NCBI GenBank assembly: GCA_951230915.1 | Contig: OX579635.1 | Location: 30,442,001 to 30,506,000, forward strand | Reading direction: 5' to 3' | Origin: Antitrichia curtipendula | Taxonomy: Eukaryota > Streptophyta > Bryopsida > Hypnales > Leucodontaceae | Length of the DNA stretch: 64,000 nt | Shown here: positions 34,932 to 47,632 of the stretch, one piece after another | Numbering within the stretch: position 1 is the first letter of the stretch | Layout of the letters: the number at the start of each line of letters is the position of its first letter | Translations under genes and position numbers: made by a program | Notes under the pieces: model-generated | Told to the model about the DNA's origin: nothing | Databases searched by the model: none | Seen by the model: the letters and a program-made list of their open reading frames with translations, nothing else

Positions 34932-37900
34932 ATGGAGATTGGTGGCTCTAGCTCTTGCAAAAAACTTAGGAGTGCAAGTCCTGAGGTCCAATGTGTGGAT
35001 CGGCCTCTTATTCGTCCTAATGCGTTTGATCTACGTCCGTTTTTGAGAGTTAGTGAGCCTCCTGTCAACTTTGTCGACATCTCTCCAAAGATTGAGATAG
35101 TCACTGCACTTGATTTTGAAGACACCATCAGTTCATCCAGAATTGAGGTTGCTTCGTCTACTATTTCTTTGCAGGATCCTTTGGTCCATGTTGTTGAACC
35201 CGTGTCTACTTCAGTGGTTCTTGACATTGAGGATTATCCTCAGGTTTCATCACGTATTGTTTTTGCACTAAAGGTTGCAGGACCTGTTGTTTCTCCTCGT
35301 GTCTCTCATCCCGAGGTTGATGAATCCCTGTCTGCTCCGATAGTTCTTGATGCCGAGGGCTTGTGTCTTGAGATTACGCTACCACATGTTTCTGGACCGG
35401 AGGTTTTAGGACCGGAGGTTTTAGGACCTCAGGATTCACTATCTGATGTTCCACATTCTAAGGTTCTGCTCTTTGACGCTGTCAGACTAGTAGCCGATGA
35501 CGATAATGGAGGCCACAATATTGCGGTCACTAATTTGGATCCTATTCTTGATTGTGAAGTATCTTCACTTGATCACGTTGCTACGCCTATACGTCGCCAA
35601 AGTCCGGATTACACTTCTATGTATTCTTTAGATGACGACGCTGTACTGACGGCTTTTGGTGACGGCATTGCTTACGCTGGTCCTCTTGATATTGATACTG
35701 GTTTTCTTTCCCCTGAGTACTCTAATGAATCTTCTACTGACGATGAGCCTACTGATGTTGTTGCCGATGCCGCTCTCTTGCCATTGACAAACCGATTTCG
35801 GAACATTGATGAGGTGGAATTGCGAAACGTGATGAAAGGAGGCCGCCGTTGCAGTTCCCAATCTGAAAATTGGGCGAGCAAGGCATTTGATGAGTTTCGT
35901 CGCTTTAAAGGCTATTCTACTGAGCGCAGTGTTGAAGACTTGTCAGAAGCACAAGACATTGTCCCTCTGGTTGATATGTTACAACTTTTTATGCTTCAAG
36001 TTGCCAAGAGGAGCGGCGAGTTATATCCTCCAAGGACGTAAGTTTGTGTAGCTTTTGATTTTAGTGTCCTTGTGCAAGTGATTTGGTGGTTGTTAATTAG
36101 TGAGCTTGGTATTTATGTACATTCGGTTATTGATTTAGGTTGCTTGCCTTAGTTTCAGTGTATTTCACAATTGTTTTCAAATTCTGAGTTAGTTCTTAAC
36201 AGTACCATTGATTGAGAATTAGTTCCTAACAGTACCATTCCTTGAAAGTACCATTGATTGAGCATTTAGGAGGACATTGATTTATAATTACTTAATGTGA
36301 TTTTAATGTACAATGTTGTTGTGAGCTGGAAGTGCAGGATCGCAAACATGCTCCGGGCAATTGGTCGCATCATACGAGCTCGTCAAGAGCAGCGTTACGT
36401 AGAGACATCAATGAAGCCTGCATTGCCGTTTAATATTCTTACTGATCCCAGATTTCACCGTGTGAAGCTGGCCGCGGATGAAGCAGTTATCCGTGCTGTT
36501 CGAGCAGGCCTGGGTAAGGAGACACTAAAGAGTGATGTACTCTCCAGAAGTGAGGAAAAAGAGATGCTCAGTTCAAATGAAGCTTCTCTAAAGCATCCAT
36601 CTGGCTTGAATCGTCGATTTGCATACTTCTGCACGCGCAACTTTTTCATTAGAGGTGGAAGGGAGCTACGTGAATGTGAGAGCAATTTATTCGAGATCTG
36701 CAGAGATCAATATGGTGATGAGTGTTTGAGGTACGTCTCTTTCATTATTGTTATCTTGTCAATTAATGTGTTACTTAAAATCAATTCTGGATCACTATAG
36801 AGTTAAAGTCGCAGTTGATTGATGTATTTTTAAACAGTTGATTGATGTAGAGTTGAAATCACAGTTGATCAAGTCCAGCAGTGATCAGGTGAAGTGCGTT
36901 GATAAGCTAGCTATGATCAGGGTGATTAGGGTGCGATTCTTTACATGCTACTTTAAATCAATTCTAGATCACTGTAGACGTAGAATTAAAGTCGCAGTTG
37001 ATCGAGTCCAGCAATGATCAGGTGGAATGCGGTGATAAGTTAGCTGCGATCAAGGTAATCAGGGTGCGGTTCTTTACCTGCGATATTGTATCCCATTTGC
37101 TTTAATTGAGTTAGGGATAACTACATTCCTAAATAGTTGTATTATAGTCGCTAGTTATCTTGGAACATAGCTGTATGATAACTACAGTCCTGAATAGCTG
37201 TATCCCAGTCCCGAATAGTTGTATATACAGTCGCAATTATCTTTTGAAACTTCGATCATCAGCGTCCCTAGACTATCTAAGTGATATATTTTTGTTTCTT
37301 CAGATTTTCGCCTGGATTGTCCAAGAACTGGAAGGTCGATGTGGGCCATTGCAGTTCCGATAGTCTAAGAAAACCTGTCACCTGTTATGACGCTAATGTA
37401 ATCAGTACCTATAAGTGTCTTCTTGCACACTGGCCTTTGTTTAGTCCAGCAGACCTTATACATCCTCTATTTTTGTCACCCAAATCATGGTTAAAGCCCT
37501 TGGATCCAGTCTGGTTTACTAGAGGTCCTGTTGGGAGAAACACCTTAAGTGATATTACGCGCACATTGGCCGAGGCTATCCCTGCGTTGAAATTTAAAAG
37601 GATAACAAATAAAAGTGGCCGAGCCACTGGTATCACGAGAATGGAGGAGGCCTTTGTCCCAAGGGAAAAGGGGATGTCTATTACGGGTCATCGAGACCCC
37701 AAGTCTTACGGAAAGTATAGTAGGGAAGAGGCCGATGTTTCTAGTAAAGTTTTGCAACGTTTAATTTCTGGAGAGGCTACTTCTTTCAAGGATGTCTATG
37801 CAGATGAGCTCCTACGGAGGTCTGACACAAAGGTTTGTTGCTCTCAACTTGTTGCATCAGATCTCTCTAAGTTCAATTATCTTCACTTTCCCCTACCCTA

Positions 37901-38208
37901 ACTCCTTGCTTTGTGTGTTGCAAGTACAGGACGCTTTGAAAACTGGCGATGATGTTCCTGTTTCGTTTTTGCAGGTCGACGCAGGCAATTCCGGCCCTTT
38001 GGAGTTGCCGCCATGTGACAAGAAGTGCAGTTTGGGTAGCAATGAGATGAAGCAGATCGTGACTTTTGATGAGGGTAAACCAGGACATACATTCAAAGAG
38101 AATAACCATTGCCAGATTATCAATTTGGTAATTAACGGTGTGGACTCAAAAAACGCAGCAGTTGAGATCTTGAAGAATTTGGGGCCTGTCCCATTTCTTC
38201 CAGTCTAG
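34932..38208 (+). CDS. Crypton/DUF3504-type tyrosine recombinase
   Basis: Four exons, 34932-36037, 36338-36730, 37304-37832 and 37930-38208, join in frame (2307 nt, 768 residues). Residues 1-290 are acidic and Pro/Val-rich with a GPEVLGPEVLGP repeat and no known domain. From ENWASKAFDEFRRFKGYSTE comes the SAM-like core-binding region of Crypton-type recombinases. NFFIRGGRELRE supplies the box I Arg (R474). PVGRNTLSD matches the family PVGKNTL motif. ITNKSGRATGITR supplies K603xxR606, where most members have His first; SITGHRDPKSYGKYSR supplies H629 and the likely nucleophile Y638. These enzymes cut and rejoin DNA through a phosphotyrosine. The tail after 660 is unrecognised. An upstream ATG at 34859 is out of frame. 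The gene lies between the inverted repeats at 34098 and 38840. It looks intact, whereas both PIF transposon gene sets nearby carry lesions. Confidence 0.85.
36848..37082. repeat. Two direct repeats of about 105 bp in recombinase intron 2
   Basis: TAGAGTTGAAATCACAGTTG... (36848) and CGTAGAATTAAAGTCGCAGT... (36976) share CAGTTGATC(A/G)AGTCCAGCA and end in GGGTGCG(A/G)TTCTTTAC. The spacing is about 128 bp. A partial third copy precedes 36848. They lie wholly within the intron. Confidence 0.7.
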
Positions 38209-38728
38209 AGGAAGTAGTTAATTGTCTTTAGTTTTTTTCTCTACATGGTAGTGAAGCTTTTCTCATTCAAGTTTTGTCCCACAGGGTTTTCTTGATGAGT
38301 TTTTAATGCTAGCTACAACTTTAAACTTTGGCTGTTAAGCCACATGTAGATATTGAAGGAATTCAAAATTTTCACTATTTTCTATAGTTCCATGGCTTTT
38401 TTGATTTCATGCTTGATTTAATAGTTTTATAGTTCCATGGCTTAAAATTACATGACTTTCTTAATATAATGCTTCATTCAATTCTTTAATGCCTTACTTA
38501 AGGATTTTCTATACTTTAATGCTTGATTTAATGTCTTATTTGATGCTTTTAAATTTTCCTTGGAAATGGCGTTGAATGTTTGTAATTCTGTATTACTTTT
38601 AATCTGTTCAATTTTGTACAGTATTCAAAATAGCTTTCATAAGGAATTTTCTTGCATTCGAAGACTGTCCAAAACTATTTTAAAAAAAAATTCAACTGCC
38701 CTTTAAAATTCTTGACTCTGCCCGAATT

Positions 38729-38780
38729 CATGCGTAATAGTGCCAGGCACTGGTAATAGTGCCTAGCACTATTACGCATG
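38729..38780. repeat. 23 bp palindrome with internal direct repeat near the right end of the Crypton-type unit
   Basis: CATGCGTAATAGTGCCAGGC (38729, continuing ACT) and AGTGCCTAGCACTATTACGC (38758, continuing ATG) are inverted with one mismatch and a 6 nt loop. GTAATAGTGCC(A/T) also occurs twice in direct orientation. It lies 39 bp inside the right inverted repeat. Its two-arm-plus-spacer layout resembles a tyrosine recombinase site, but that role is conjecture. Confidence 0.6.
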
Positions 38781-38818
38781 CTTTATGGCCTATAATGAGG
38801 GCAAATTTCTTAAGGACC

Positions 38819-38840
38819 CTGCCCCGATAGTGCTTAACGA
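38819..38840 (-). repeat. Right 22 bp inverted repeat of the Crypton-type unit
   Basis: This begins CTGCCCCGATAGTGCTTAAC and ends GA; it is the exact reverse complement of 34098-34119. Allowing one indel, the match extends outward (GCTTCG against GCTCG). No clear target-site duplication is visible at either side. Confidence 0.85.
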
Positions 38841-41613
38841 GCGCTGAAATTTCTCAAATCGGACAAAAATTACAGAAGTTATTAGACACCAAAGTTGCAG
38901 TCTGTGATTAGGGATTTTGGCAGTGTGGAGGTCGCACGGCCATAGGGCCATATCACGCGGTTATAGGCCCCAGCTCGTTGTTTTTCGAGTTTTAAACATG
39001 GTTTTGAATTCCTGTCCATGGTTTTTGGGTATGGCTATGGTTTTGGGTTAAAATCCACGGCCATAGGCCCAACTGGGTGTTTTTAGGTCCATGTATCAAA
39101 CTTAAATACTTTTATGATGTTTGGTCTTAGGTTTATATGTTGGACATACTATAAATTGTTCTAATATTTTTATATGTGATTTAGGATTGATCCTGTGGTT
39201 TGGATCATTTGACTTGGAATTATTTGACCAAAAGCAAAAGCGGGAGAAAAAAAAATAAGAAAAATTTGACCATTGGTAAAATTCGAAACTCAACATACTT
39301 TGCATAACTGGGAACAATTTGACGTAGACTACGGAATCGCTAGACATTTTTGCATGAACGTGATAGCTGCAGATTGACTGGACAATTTGACCTAAATATA
39401 AAAAGGTATAATTAATGAATTATGTGTACTATTTTATAAGTACTATCTTGTTATGATTACGTCCTAGTGCATGCATCAGATAAGATTCATTTGACAAAAC
39501 CTAATCTATTTGACAAAGAATGATTTGACCTCCCTTAGAACACTATATAGGACTGGGACTTTATACATACATTGGTAATGGACTGGCCAACAAATTTTAT
39601 ACACGGGAATAAGAGTGATATAATATTATACTAAACTTGTAAACATAAATCTATTTAAAAGTGACTTTTAGTCATAAAGCGTTAAACTGATTTAACCTTT
39701 TCCTAAAACGAAGAACCCCTATACTATAGTTTCCTGGATTTTGTGGAAGTCTAGTTCACATCTACAATGACTTCTTTCATCAAAATTACAAAATATAGAA
39801 GATAAAAAAGTGTATTTTTTTGTCTTTTGAACACATAGTGAGGGACATGTGCATTTTGAATTAATCCTCAAAATGCATAGTCACTCACTCATTTAATTAA
39901 TTATTTTTAATCAAATACAGAGAATGTTCTTTAATTTTAGTATCCCCCTTGCTTGTATTTTCCAACAACAATCTAATGAACAAACAATATGGGTTTATGT
40001 CATTTCAGTTCTGTATATATTTCATATGTCGTATATGTATTCCGTGTTGTCCACATTGACCATATTTCATATATGTACCATATCGTATCCCACATTGTAC
40101 GTATCCATTTTTCTTATTTTTCAAGATCAACAATGTTGGAAGAGGGGAAGAAAAATTATATTTTGAAGATCAACGGTTCTCGTTTCTTATAGTGAAGTGT
40201 GTGTGTGTGTGTTACTTGTCAATTGGAGGGGATGCATCTTTTCAGTGGATAGTGGTATATAGGTTGCCACCAAGAAGGTATGAAAAGATTTTTTGTTAGA
40301 ACAAATAGACTTTGAAAGAGTAAAAATAATCACTACTTTGAAAAAGAAAAGAACATTAACTTAGCCAATCTATTTATATTTAAAGAAGAAAGTGTGTTTA
40401 CTGAGAAAAAATTTAAAAATAGCTACAAAGTCTTTTTTTAAACTATAGATTCTAAAACTTTCATATGAAACCAATTGTATTATTAAAAATGACATCTTTT
40501 GACATCTTCCTATTCAATTCCAAAAAATACAATAATTAATAATTGATCACAATGGAGAAAAAAAATTGTACATCTATCAAAATCCTAGGATGTAAGTATT
40601 GTGTAATTTGATTCTACGTCTCCAAAAAATTAATTGTTTTCAAATTATTTTTTGACATCTCACCCCTATTTCAACCATTTTTTAATATTCACTTGATTTT
40701 GTTGGCTTTACTCTGTCTTTTGTCTATGAAGGCTTTTTCCTTAAAGTCTTGTCATATTTTTACTTTGTTAATGAAAAACTCCCATTTTCATGTAATTTGA
40801 CCATTTTCATGAAATTTTATTTATTTTCAATTATACATGTTGGGTAGCAACTCTATTTTGTAAGAGAGGTCCTTGGCATTACAACAACATTGAAATGGGT
40901 TTAATTTGAAGGTTGTTATTATGTGAGCATAGGAGTGTGAGCCCATGAGCCTAGAATACTACACACCTATGTTATAGGTGTATATACTATAAAAACTGTC
41001 TATGATTATAAGATATATATATTACAAATATGCATATTATAGGTGTTTATGATACATACACCTTCTATAGTGTGTGGTATCTATATTATAGGTACCTACA
41101 TTGTAGGCTTAAAGTTCACAAGCTTGCATTATTGGGCTCACATACTAGCACCGCTGGCTTTGGTTTAGGATTTTTTTTTTCTTAAATGTTGGAAAAAATT
41201 GGATTGGTCACATTTTAAAAAGTAAAGCTTGGCTACACTTATTTCAATGTAAAATTTAAATTAAAGCATTATAATCTCCAAAGTTGTCTCAAATAAAAAC
41301 AAAAGATTGTGAATTTTATTTATTTATATAATTCAAGTTCTAATGAAAGGCTCCAAAAATGGGCAATTTTATGAAAATTTCTACATTAAAAACTCTCTCT
41401 CTCACCTCTGCAATGTATCACTTGTGGTCCCGTCTTTTGAACGCATAGGCATAATCACATTGTATTAACATTTGCATTAATTTGTTTGTTTTTATATGAA
41501 TAATAATTGTTGATTCTTAAAAAACTATCCCCTTGTCCCTATTTGTAATTTTCAGGGGAGTCCTCAAATACAAACCATATGTGATATATTGCTGAATCCG
41601 TATCCCTGAATCC
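38841..41613. other. AT-rich gene-free stretch with a small MITE candidate
   Basis: I see no gene. Repeats of GGCCATAGG and ATGGTTTT lie at 38935-39085. A (GT)n microsatellite is at 40196-40212. At 40935-41142 the ends GTGTGAGCCCAT and ATTGGGCTCACAT form an inverted pair around a TAGGTGTWTA-rich core, likely a ~208 bp MITE. Confidence 0.5.
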
Positions 41614-41639
41614 CACTACAACAAAACCAGTGTTTTATG

Positions 41640-42310
41640 ACTGCAAAATATGACTGCAATGAGTCGTAAAATCGAAAAATATGACTGGCCGCAAAAATCA
41701 CTGTAGATGACTGCAACATGACTGACATGAGTCATTACCGAGGAGTCGCTTCGGACATCAGTCATATTGGCAGTCATATTTTTTGGAGGGTATAATTATC
41801 CATAATTAGTCGTATTTTGCCAACAAGGCATATACTTTGACTATCTTTGAGGGCTTGACTTTTTTTTGAGTTGCCCGGGCAAACAAAAATAAATCCTACG
41901 TGGCATGTGATTCCATGTAATCATTTTTTTGTCTGACCAGGAATATGACTGCGGTCAGTCATATTTTGGCTGACGTGGAATATGACTGCAGTCAGTCATA
42001 TTTTGGTTAATGTGGCATATGACTGCGGTCAGTCATATTTGGCTAATGTAGCATATGATTGTGGCCAGTCATATTTTGGCTGACATGGAATATGACTGCG
42101 GTTAGTCATAGTTTGGATAATTTGGCATATGACTTTGTACAATCATATTTTTGAATGATGTGGAATATGACTCTTGTGAGTCATATTTTACTAATATGAA
42201 ATATGACTCTTATGAGTCATATTTTGGTTGATGTGGTAGTTCATATGGATGTCATTGGTAGTTTATGACTAATTGCAGTCATATTTTGAAAAATACAAAG
42301 TCATATTTTG
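41640..42310. repeat. Palindromic subterminal repeats of the CACTA element
   Basis: ATATGACTGCGGTCAGTCAT and close variants recur about every 42 bp between 41940 and 42240, with TTTTGGCTGACRTGG linkers. The motif ATGACTG also recurs at both ends of the element, including 43390-43625. Arrays of this kind are the transposase binding sites of En/Spm elements. Confidence 0.8.
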
Positions 42311-42719
42311 GAAAAAAATCCATGTAGTTAAAAATGAATATATATGATTTTAGAGATATACAAGAGACAATCATATTAGAAAGGGAGAATGTAAGAAGGA
42401 AATCAACTCTCTTCATTGACATTTATTAGTCACCAATACAAAACATATATACCACAATGAATCATTTCACAAAATCCAATAAGGCCTATATTTCTTACAA
42501 TAATGTGAAGATGGCTCTATTGGGTTGCAAGTAGCCTCCAATGACTTTGTTTCAACTTTTGGTGCCTGCATAAACAATTAAAGAAATGGAAGGTTAATTT
42601 TTAGTGAATGAACAACAAAGCTCAACCTTCAAAGGCTTACAACAACACAAAATATGTAGCTCAAATTTAGGGTAGGAAAAATAAGAATGGTGATGGAGAA
42701 AACAAGAAGAAAAATAAAC

Positions 42720-43310
42720 AAGTACTAAGAAATAACAACAAGCAAGAGTTAAAATGCAACACGAAACAAGAAGCAACAACTAAGATACAATAAAAAATAA
42801 GAAGCAACAACTAGGACACAACAAAAAACAAGAAGCAACAACTAAGACACAACAAGAAACAAGAAGCAACAACTAAGAAATAACAAGAATCAAGAATTAA
42901 AATGCAACAAAAAGAAACAAGAAGCAACAACTAAGACACAACAAGAAACAACAAAAAACAAGAGTTAAGATGCAATAAAAAGAAACAAGAAGCAACAACT
43001 AAGACACAACAAGAAACAACAAGAAACAAGAACTAAGAAGAAAAAAGAGTTAAAATGTTAGAGAAAGAAAGAGTTTAGATGCAACACAAGACAACAACTA
43101 AGAAGCAATAACAAGTATGAACTAAAAGACAATAAAAGGCAAGGAAGAAGGGCCCAAAGAAATGGCGGCTAGGGCTTCAAAATCCTAAAAAGTGGCGGCT
43201 AGGGCTTCAAAACCCTAAAAAAGTGGCGGCTAGGGTTTCAAAATCCTAAAAAAGTGGTGACTAGGTTTTAAGATCTTAAAAAATAGGTGAGTAGGATTTC
43301 AAAATCTTAA
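42720..43310. repeat. Tandem repeats in the CACTA interior
   Basis: Degenerate units of the type AAGAAGCAACAACTAAGAC run from about 42720 to 43060. From 43163 to 43310 four units of the type GTGGCGGCTAGGGCTTCAAA follow. Neither encodes a plausible protein. Confidence 0.8.
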
Positions 43311-43643
43311 ACAATGGCTTGTCTAATTTTTTTTTGAATTGCCCGTATTTTTCTTGGGTTGTCCAAAACAAAAAAAATGACACTACTATGGAAATATGAC
43401 TGACAATATGACTTAGCGTTCTCCAAATATGTTCCCTACGTTCCCTATGAAGTACTTTGGTGTTCCTAATGGTCTTATAGTGTATACTTGTGAAGTAGAA
43501 GGCCCAAAAATGACTGACAGTCATATTTTGCAGTCATATTTTTCCTCAAAGTGTTGGCCTTCAAGAATATGACTACAACTAGTCGTCAGTCATCCTCAGT
43601 CATATTTTTGCAGTCATAAAATACCCGTTTTCTTGTAGTGTCC

Positions 43644-46600
43644 GTATATGTATTTGTATCCCTGAATTCATATATGTATTTGTATCCATATCCATCTTTT
43701 GTATTTTGTATTCGTATTTGTATTCTGTATACATATTTGTATTTGTACGTGAATTTTGATAGTTATATCCGTATTCGTATTCATATTTTGTATTAAATTG
43801 GATCAACGGTAATCAAGAAAGGGGGGGCAATTTTTTTTATAAAAAATCAACGGTTCTAGATTTTTTACAAAAGGAGTGTGTGTGTTAATTGAAAAAAAAA
43901 GGATGTTCACATCTTTTGAGTGGATAGTATCACTTTATACACTATTACAAAACCTTAAGAGTCAATTACTCATCATGGACAGAATTTTTGCGGTTTTGAA
44001 CGCAATGTAGGTTATACAATTTAATAACTATGAAATCGGGTTCAATTAAATGGTTGTACCACTCATATACCCGTGACGCTAGCTACAATGACCAAATGTG
44101 CTCTAGATCTCAATTTTCCTATTCAGGTATAGATAAGTATCCTTACATACCTTGTAACCGGGTGTCAATCCCAAGAAATACGTGGCCGATGTCCACATGC
44201 CTCTCCCGCGTTGTGCAAACAAGTTACTATCATCTAGCTGCCCTGTGAATCATAACTCCAACAAGGGCCGTTCCTACCAAATAAAGTTTACATTGAACTA
44301 TTCTAAGCTATTGTAGTGGTTTGATTCTTGGAGTGTCACAATTGTACTGTTGCGCTTTGATTCTTAGAGCGTCACACAATTGGTTTGTCAAGAGCTGCTT
44401 GAAGCATTTAATGCCACCATGGATGTTGAAATGGTTGTACAGATTACGGTCCTAATTTTCCTAAAAAGAGATGAATTCATATATAGATAGATAGGTGATG
44501 CTTTGTTTGACTTCTACTAATTGGATTTAAATGCTTGCGAATATGTTGTGTGACTAGATCTTTGGTGTGCAATGACTAAGTGGATTCATAATTTTATAGC
44601 AAAATTTAAAATTTTATGAATTTCCAAAGTCATTTGCAAATTATGAGAATAATCACAAATAGGGCCATAAATATATCAAAAGAAATCCTAATCAAGTAAA
44701 ATCTATTTGATGTATGACTCATTATGAATAAATCAAAAACTTGAATCCCTTAAAGCATACATACTTATTGTATGGAAAACTCAATTTAAATCATTCATTT
44801 GATTTTATGTTATAAAGAATGAATTGCTTGATTATCACCAAAAGGTCCTAGTATGATCTCACTAATAGTTTGAAAGTGCCTTAATTTTCATCCATTTCTA
44901 GTTTTTGACCATTCACTACTTTTTTCACATTATCATTTTCTCATTATCATTGTAATAAAAAAATGCATGAAGAAAGATGGAATAGTGTTAAGTTTTAAAA
45001 GTGTAGGATTAGATTTGGGACAGAATTGAGAACTTCCACCTTATTGATTGTTTGGGCTCAAATTTTTTGTACAACACTACTATCCAATTGAAGAGTAAAG
45101 ACACCTAATGTCATCATTGTATTGAAAGTGATTCATTTGACCATATAGATTCTTGTCTAAAATGCACAACTTCTAAACATGAGAAGGCACAACCAAATTT
45201 AGATACACCTATAATAATCAACACTTAAAATTTTAATTCATAGTTTAATCAACTACATATATAATATACATGAAGAAAAGATGTAGAATCACCTTTCAAT
45301 TGCCAATAAGAACCAACAAAAACTAAGACAGTTTAATAAAAGGAATCATCTTTAATGATTATTTAGAAGATTCTAGATACAAATACCTTTAAGTACGAGG
45401 GTTGTAACCACAAGAGGGTAACAATCCATATTTTGACTATGGTACATAATGCCTTTTGAATTGAATATAAGATTACATCCAAACAACATGAATGATGTAT
45501 TGTTGACCTAGGTGTCTAAACAACTAGGTCGGTATTGATGAAACCAAATTTATAATATTATCTTTTGGCAATAAAGTAGTCTTGGGGACTCCTACAATAC
45601 TTGTAGAACTTGTTTATGTCTCTGATATAGTTGTTGTCAGATAACCTATTGATATCGAAGAACAAATCCATTCAGAATAGATTCTACCCTAAAGACAATT
45701 TGGGTTTTATTTGTACATAGTCCATTCATTTCAAGTGGTAATTCAAGATGCACATACTTTAGTTACATTCATGTCATAATATTGAATTAAAGAGTTAAAA
45801 TGTCAACATTAGAAAGTACATGACTTTTGTATTGTTTCAAATTTAAAGTTATGAAATTTGAAATTGAAATTAGGCAAGGAAGTTCTATTATGCCTATTAG
45901 ATGTTCAACTCTTTATCAAAAATGATCTAAAAATAATTTTATTCTCTTATTGTAGACATTTATGAAATAAACCATGCAATTTTAAACTATGATTGCCCTA
46001 TTATCTTTAAATGTTTCACTTGTTCTACAGTTTTATTTTTTTATTTTTCCATGAAGTGGCAAAGTGGCAATATTAAATGTTACACTGGTGCTCCAAGTTT
46101 CAACATTCATCTACATATTGGATAGAAAATGTGATACTACGTATCTAAATTCTATTTTCATTCACAATGTGACGATTTCATCCAAAATTTTACTAAAAAT
46201 TTCCTATAGGCTTGGTGCTAGGTCAAAAAATTTGGTGCAATTTTGCATCAAATCGCCAGAAAAAAACAAACTTTTGTTCTATGATTGTATTGTTCAATTC
46301 TTTCTCTAAGGCTTCATTATAGGTCATTTTTGAGATCATCATTGGGATAATTGATTGCCCAAACTGTGCCCAAATCTTCCCATTTTTTTTTATCACTATA
46401 TAACTCGTCACAAACACTAGCATGAAGTCTATCAAAGATTGTATGCAATATTTATAATGTTAATAATCTAATTGATAAATTTTTGCATTGTGACCACTTT
46501 GCATGAGTAAACAAGTACACTTTTTATTGGTTTTGTAGTAGTCTAGAGACTCTCTTTTGGGCCAATTGGGCAGCAAATTCATACTTTGTCAAAAAATTTA

Positions 46601-47632
46601 GTAATGTTAATTGCTCTCCACATTTCTCACACAGCCGGTTGTCTTAACTTGGAAAAAAATTAATTTTTTTTTAACAATGCCAACCAACCATTCTGCCTGC
46701 GATGCGGCGATGGTCTATACAAACAAATCGTATCAGAAAAACAACTTATAAACTCTAGTTCGAAGATAGGTTCAGACAGCAGACACAAACACAAAGCATT
46801 GCTAAAATCAGAGTAGTTAGATCCAGATGATCAGCTCCCGTAATAATCCATCCCAGACTAATTTTCAATAGCACAAGCCATGATCACTAAAGGATACCTC
46901 TAAAAAAATTTCAAAACCTATTGGATTTACTGTAATCCTTGCTGCTCATCAGAAGCAATTCCCAGTGAGACTGAATAAAATTGGCCAAGTGGCTCAGTAT
47001 CCTATAATGGTAGTGAGGGCTAAAACTGAATGTCAACCTGCAAAATAATGTTACTACAGAAAATATATTGTGGAAATTAGTATAATACAGTAGCATCTCC
47101 GCTTGCACTACAAGTATTTAAAAATAATGTCACTGGAAAGATTACTGTCAGACACTATAGGATAAATCATTGCAGTGTTCAAAGTTAAGTTTGACAACAA
47201 AAACTCAAGACCAGAGTCACTTACAATTCATCAGCGTTTGGATTATTGATTAACAGGGTCAGTTTCAGGAAAATCAGATTGAGAGAACTCTACAAGCTAG
47301 GCATCCGTTTTTAGGGCATAGAAATCAGAACATTCACAAACAACACTCTAGAACTGCAATCACTCCATCAAAACAGTTCAGACCAGCTGAGATGGTCATA
47401 ACAGCCCCATAATTTCCAGCAATAGCAGAAACTAAGTCAACTCTACCTACTGTCCAAAATACTGCAATTAGACAGTCGAACAGATCCACTTGAAGGCAGA
47501 GAAATCAGAAAATTCACAAACAATAGTCACATCTCTTGAAAATGCTTTTTCTAGGACAGCTCAGACCATAACAAAAGGTGGTCAATATAGCCCCATAATT
47601 TCCAGCAATATCAGAAACTACGTCAACTCTAC
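43644..47632. other. Gene-free stretch before RPS21
   Basis: 43644-43800 is low-complexity GTATTTGTATCC-type sequence that also flanks the left side of the CACTA element. 46020-46290 is copy B of the dispersed repeat at 11690-11960. From about 46670 the base composition is balanced and holds the RPS21 3' flank. No other gene is seen. Confidence 0.5.

Larger units (their letters stand above)
41614..43640. mobile_element. Non-autonomous CACTA (En/Spm) element, complete, TSD TCC
   Basis: The left end is CACTACAACAAAACCAGTG and the right end reversed is CACTACAAGAAAACGGGTA, followed inward in both by TTTATGACTGCAAAA. TCC lies on both sides (41611-41613, 43641-43643), a 3 bp target duplication as expected for CACTA elements. 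The 2.0 kb interior contains no transposase. It holds subterminal repeats, a CAACAACTAAG-type tandem region and a GGCGGCTAGGG tandem region. The clean ends suggest fairly recent movement by a transposase supplied elsewhere. Confidence 0.9.
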
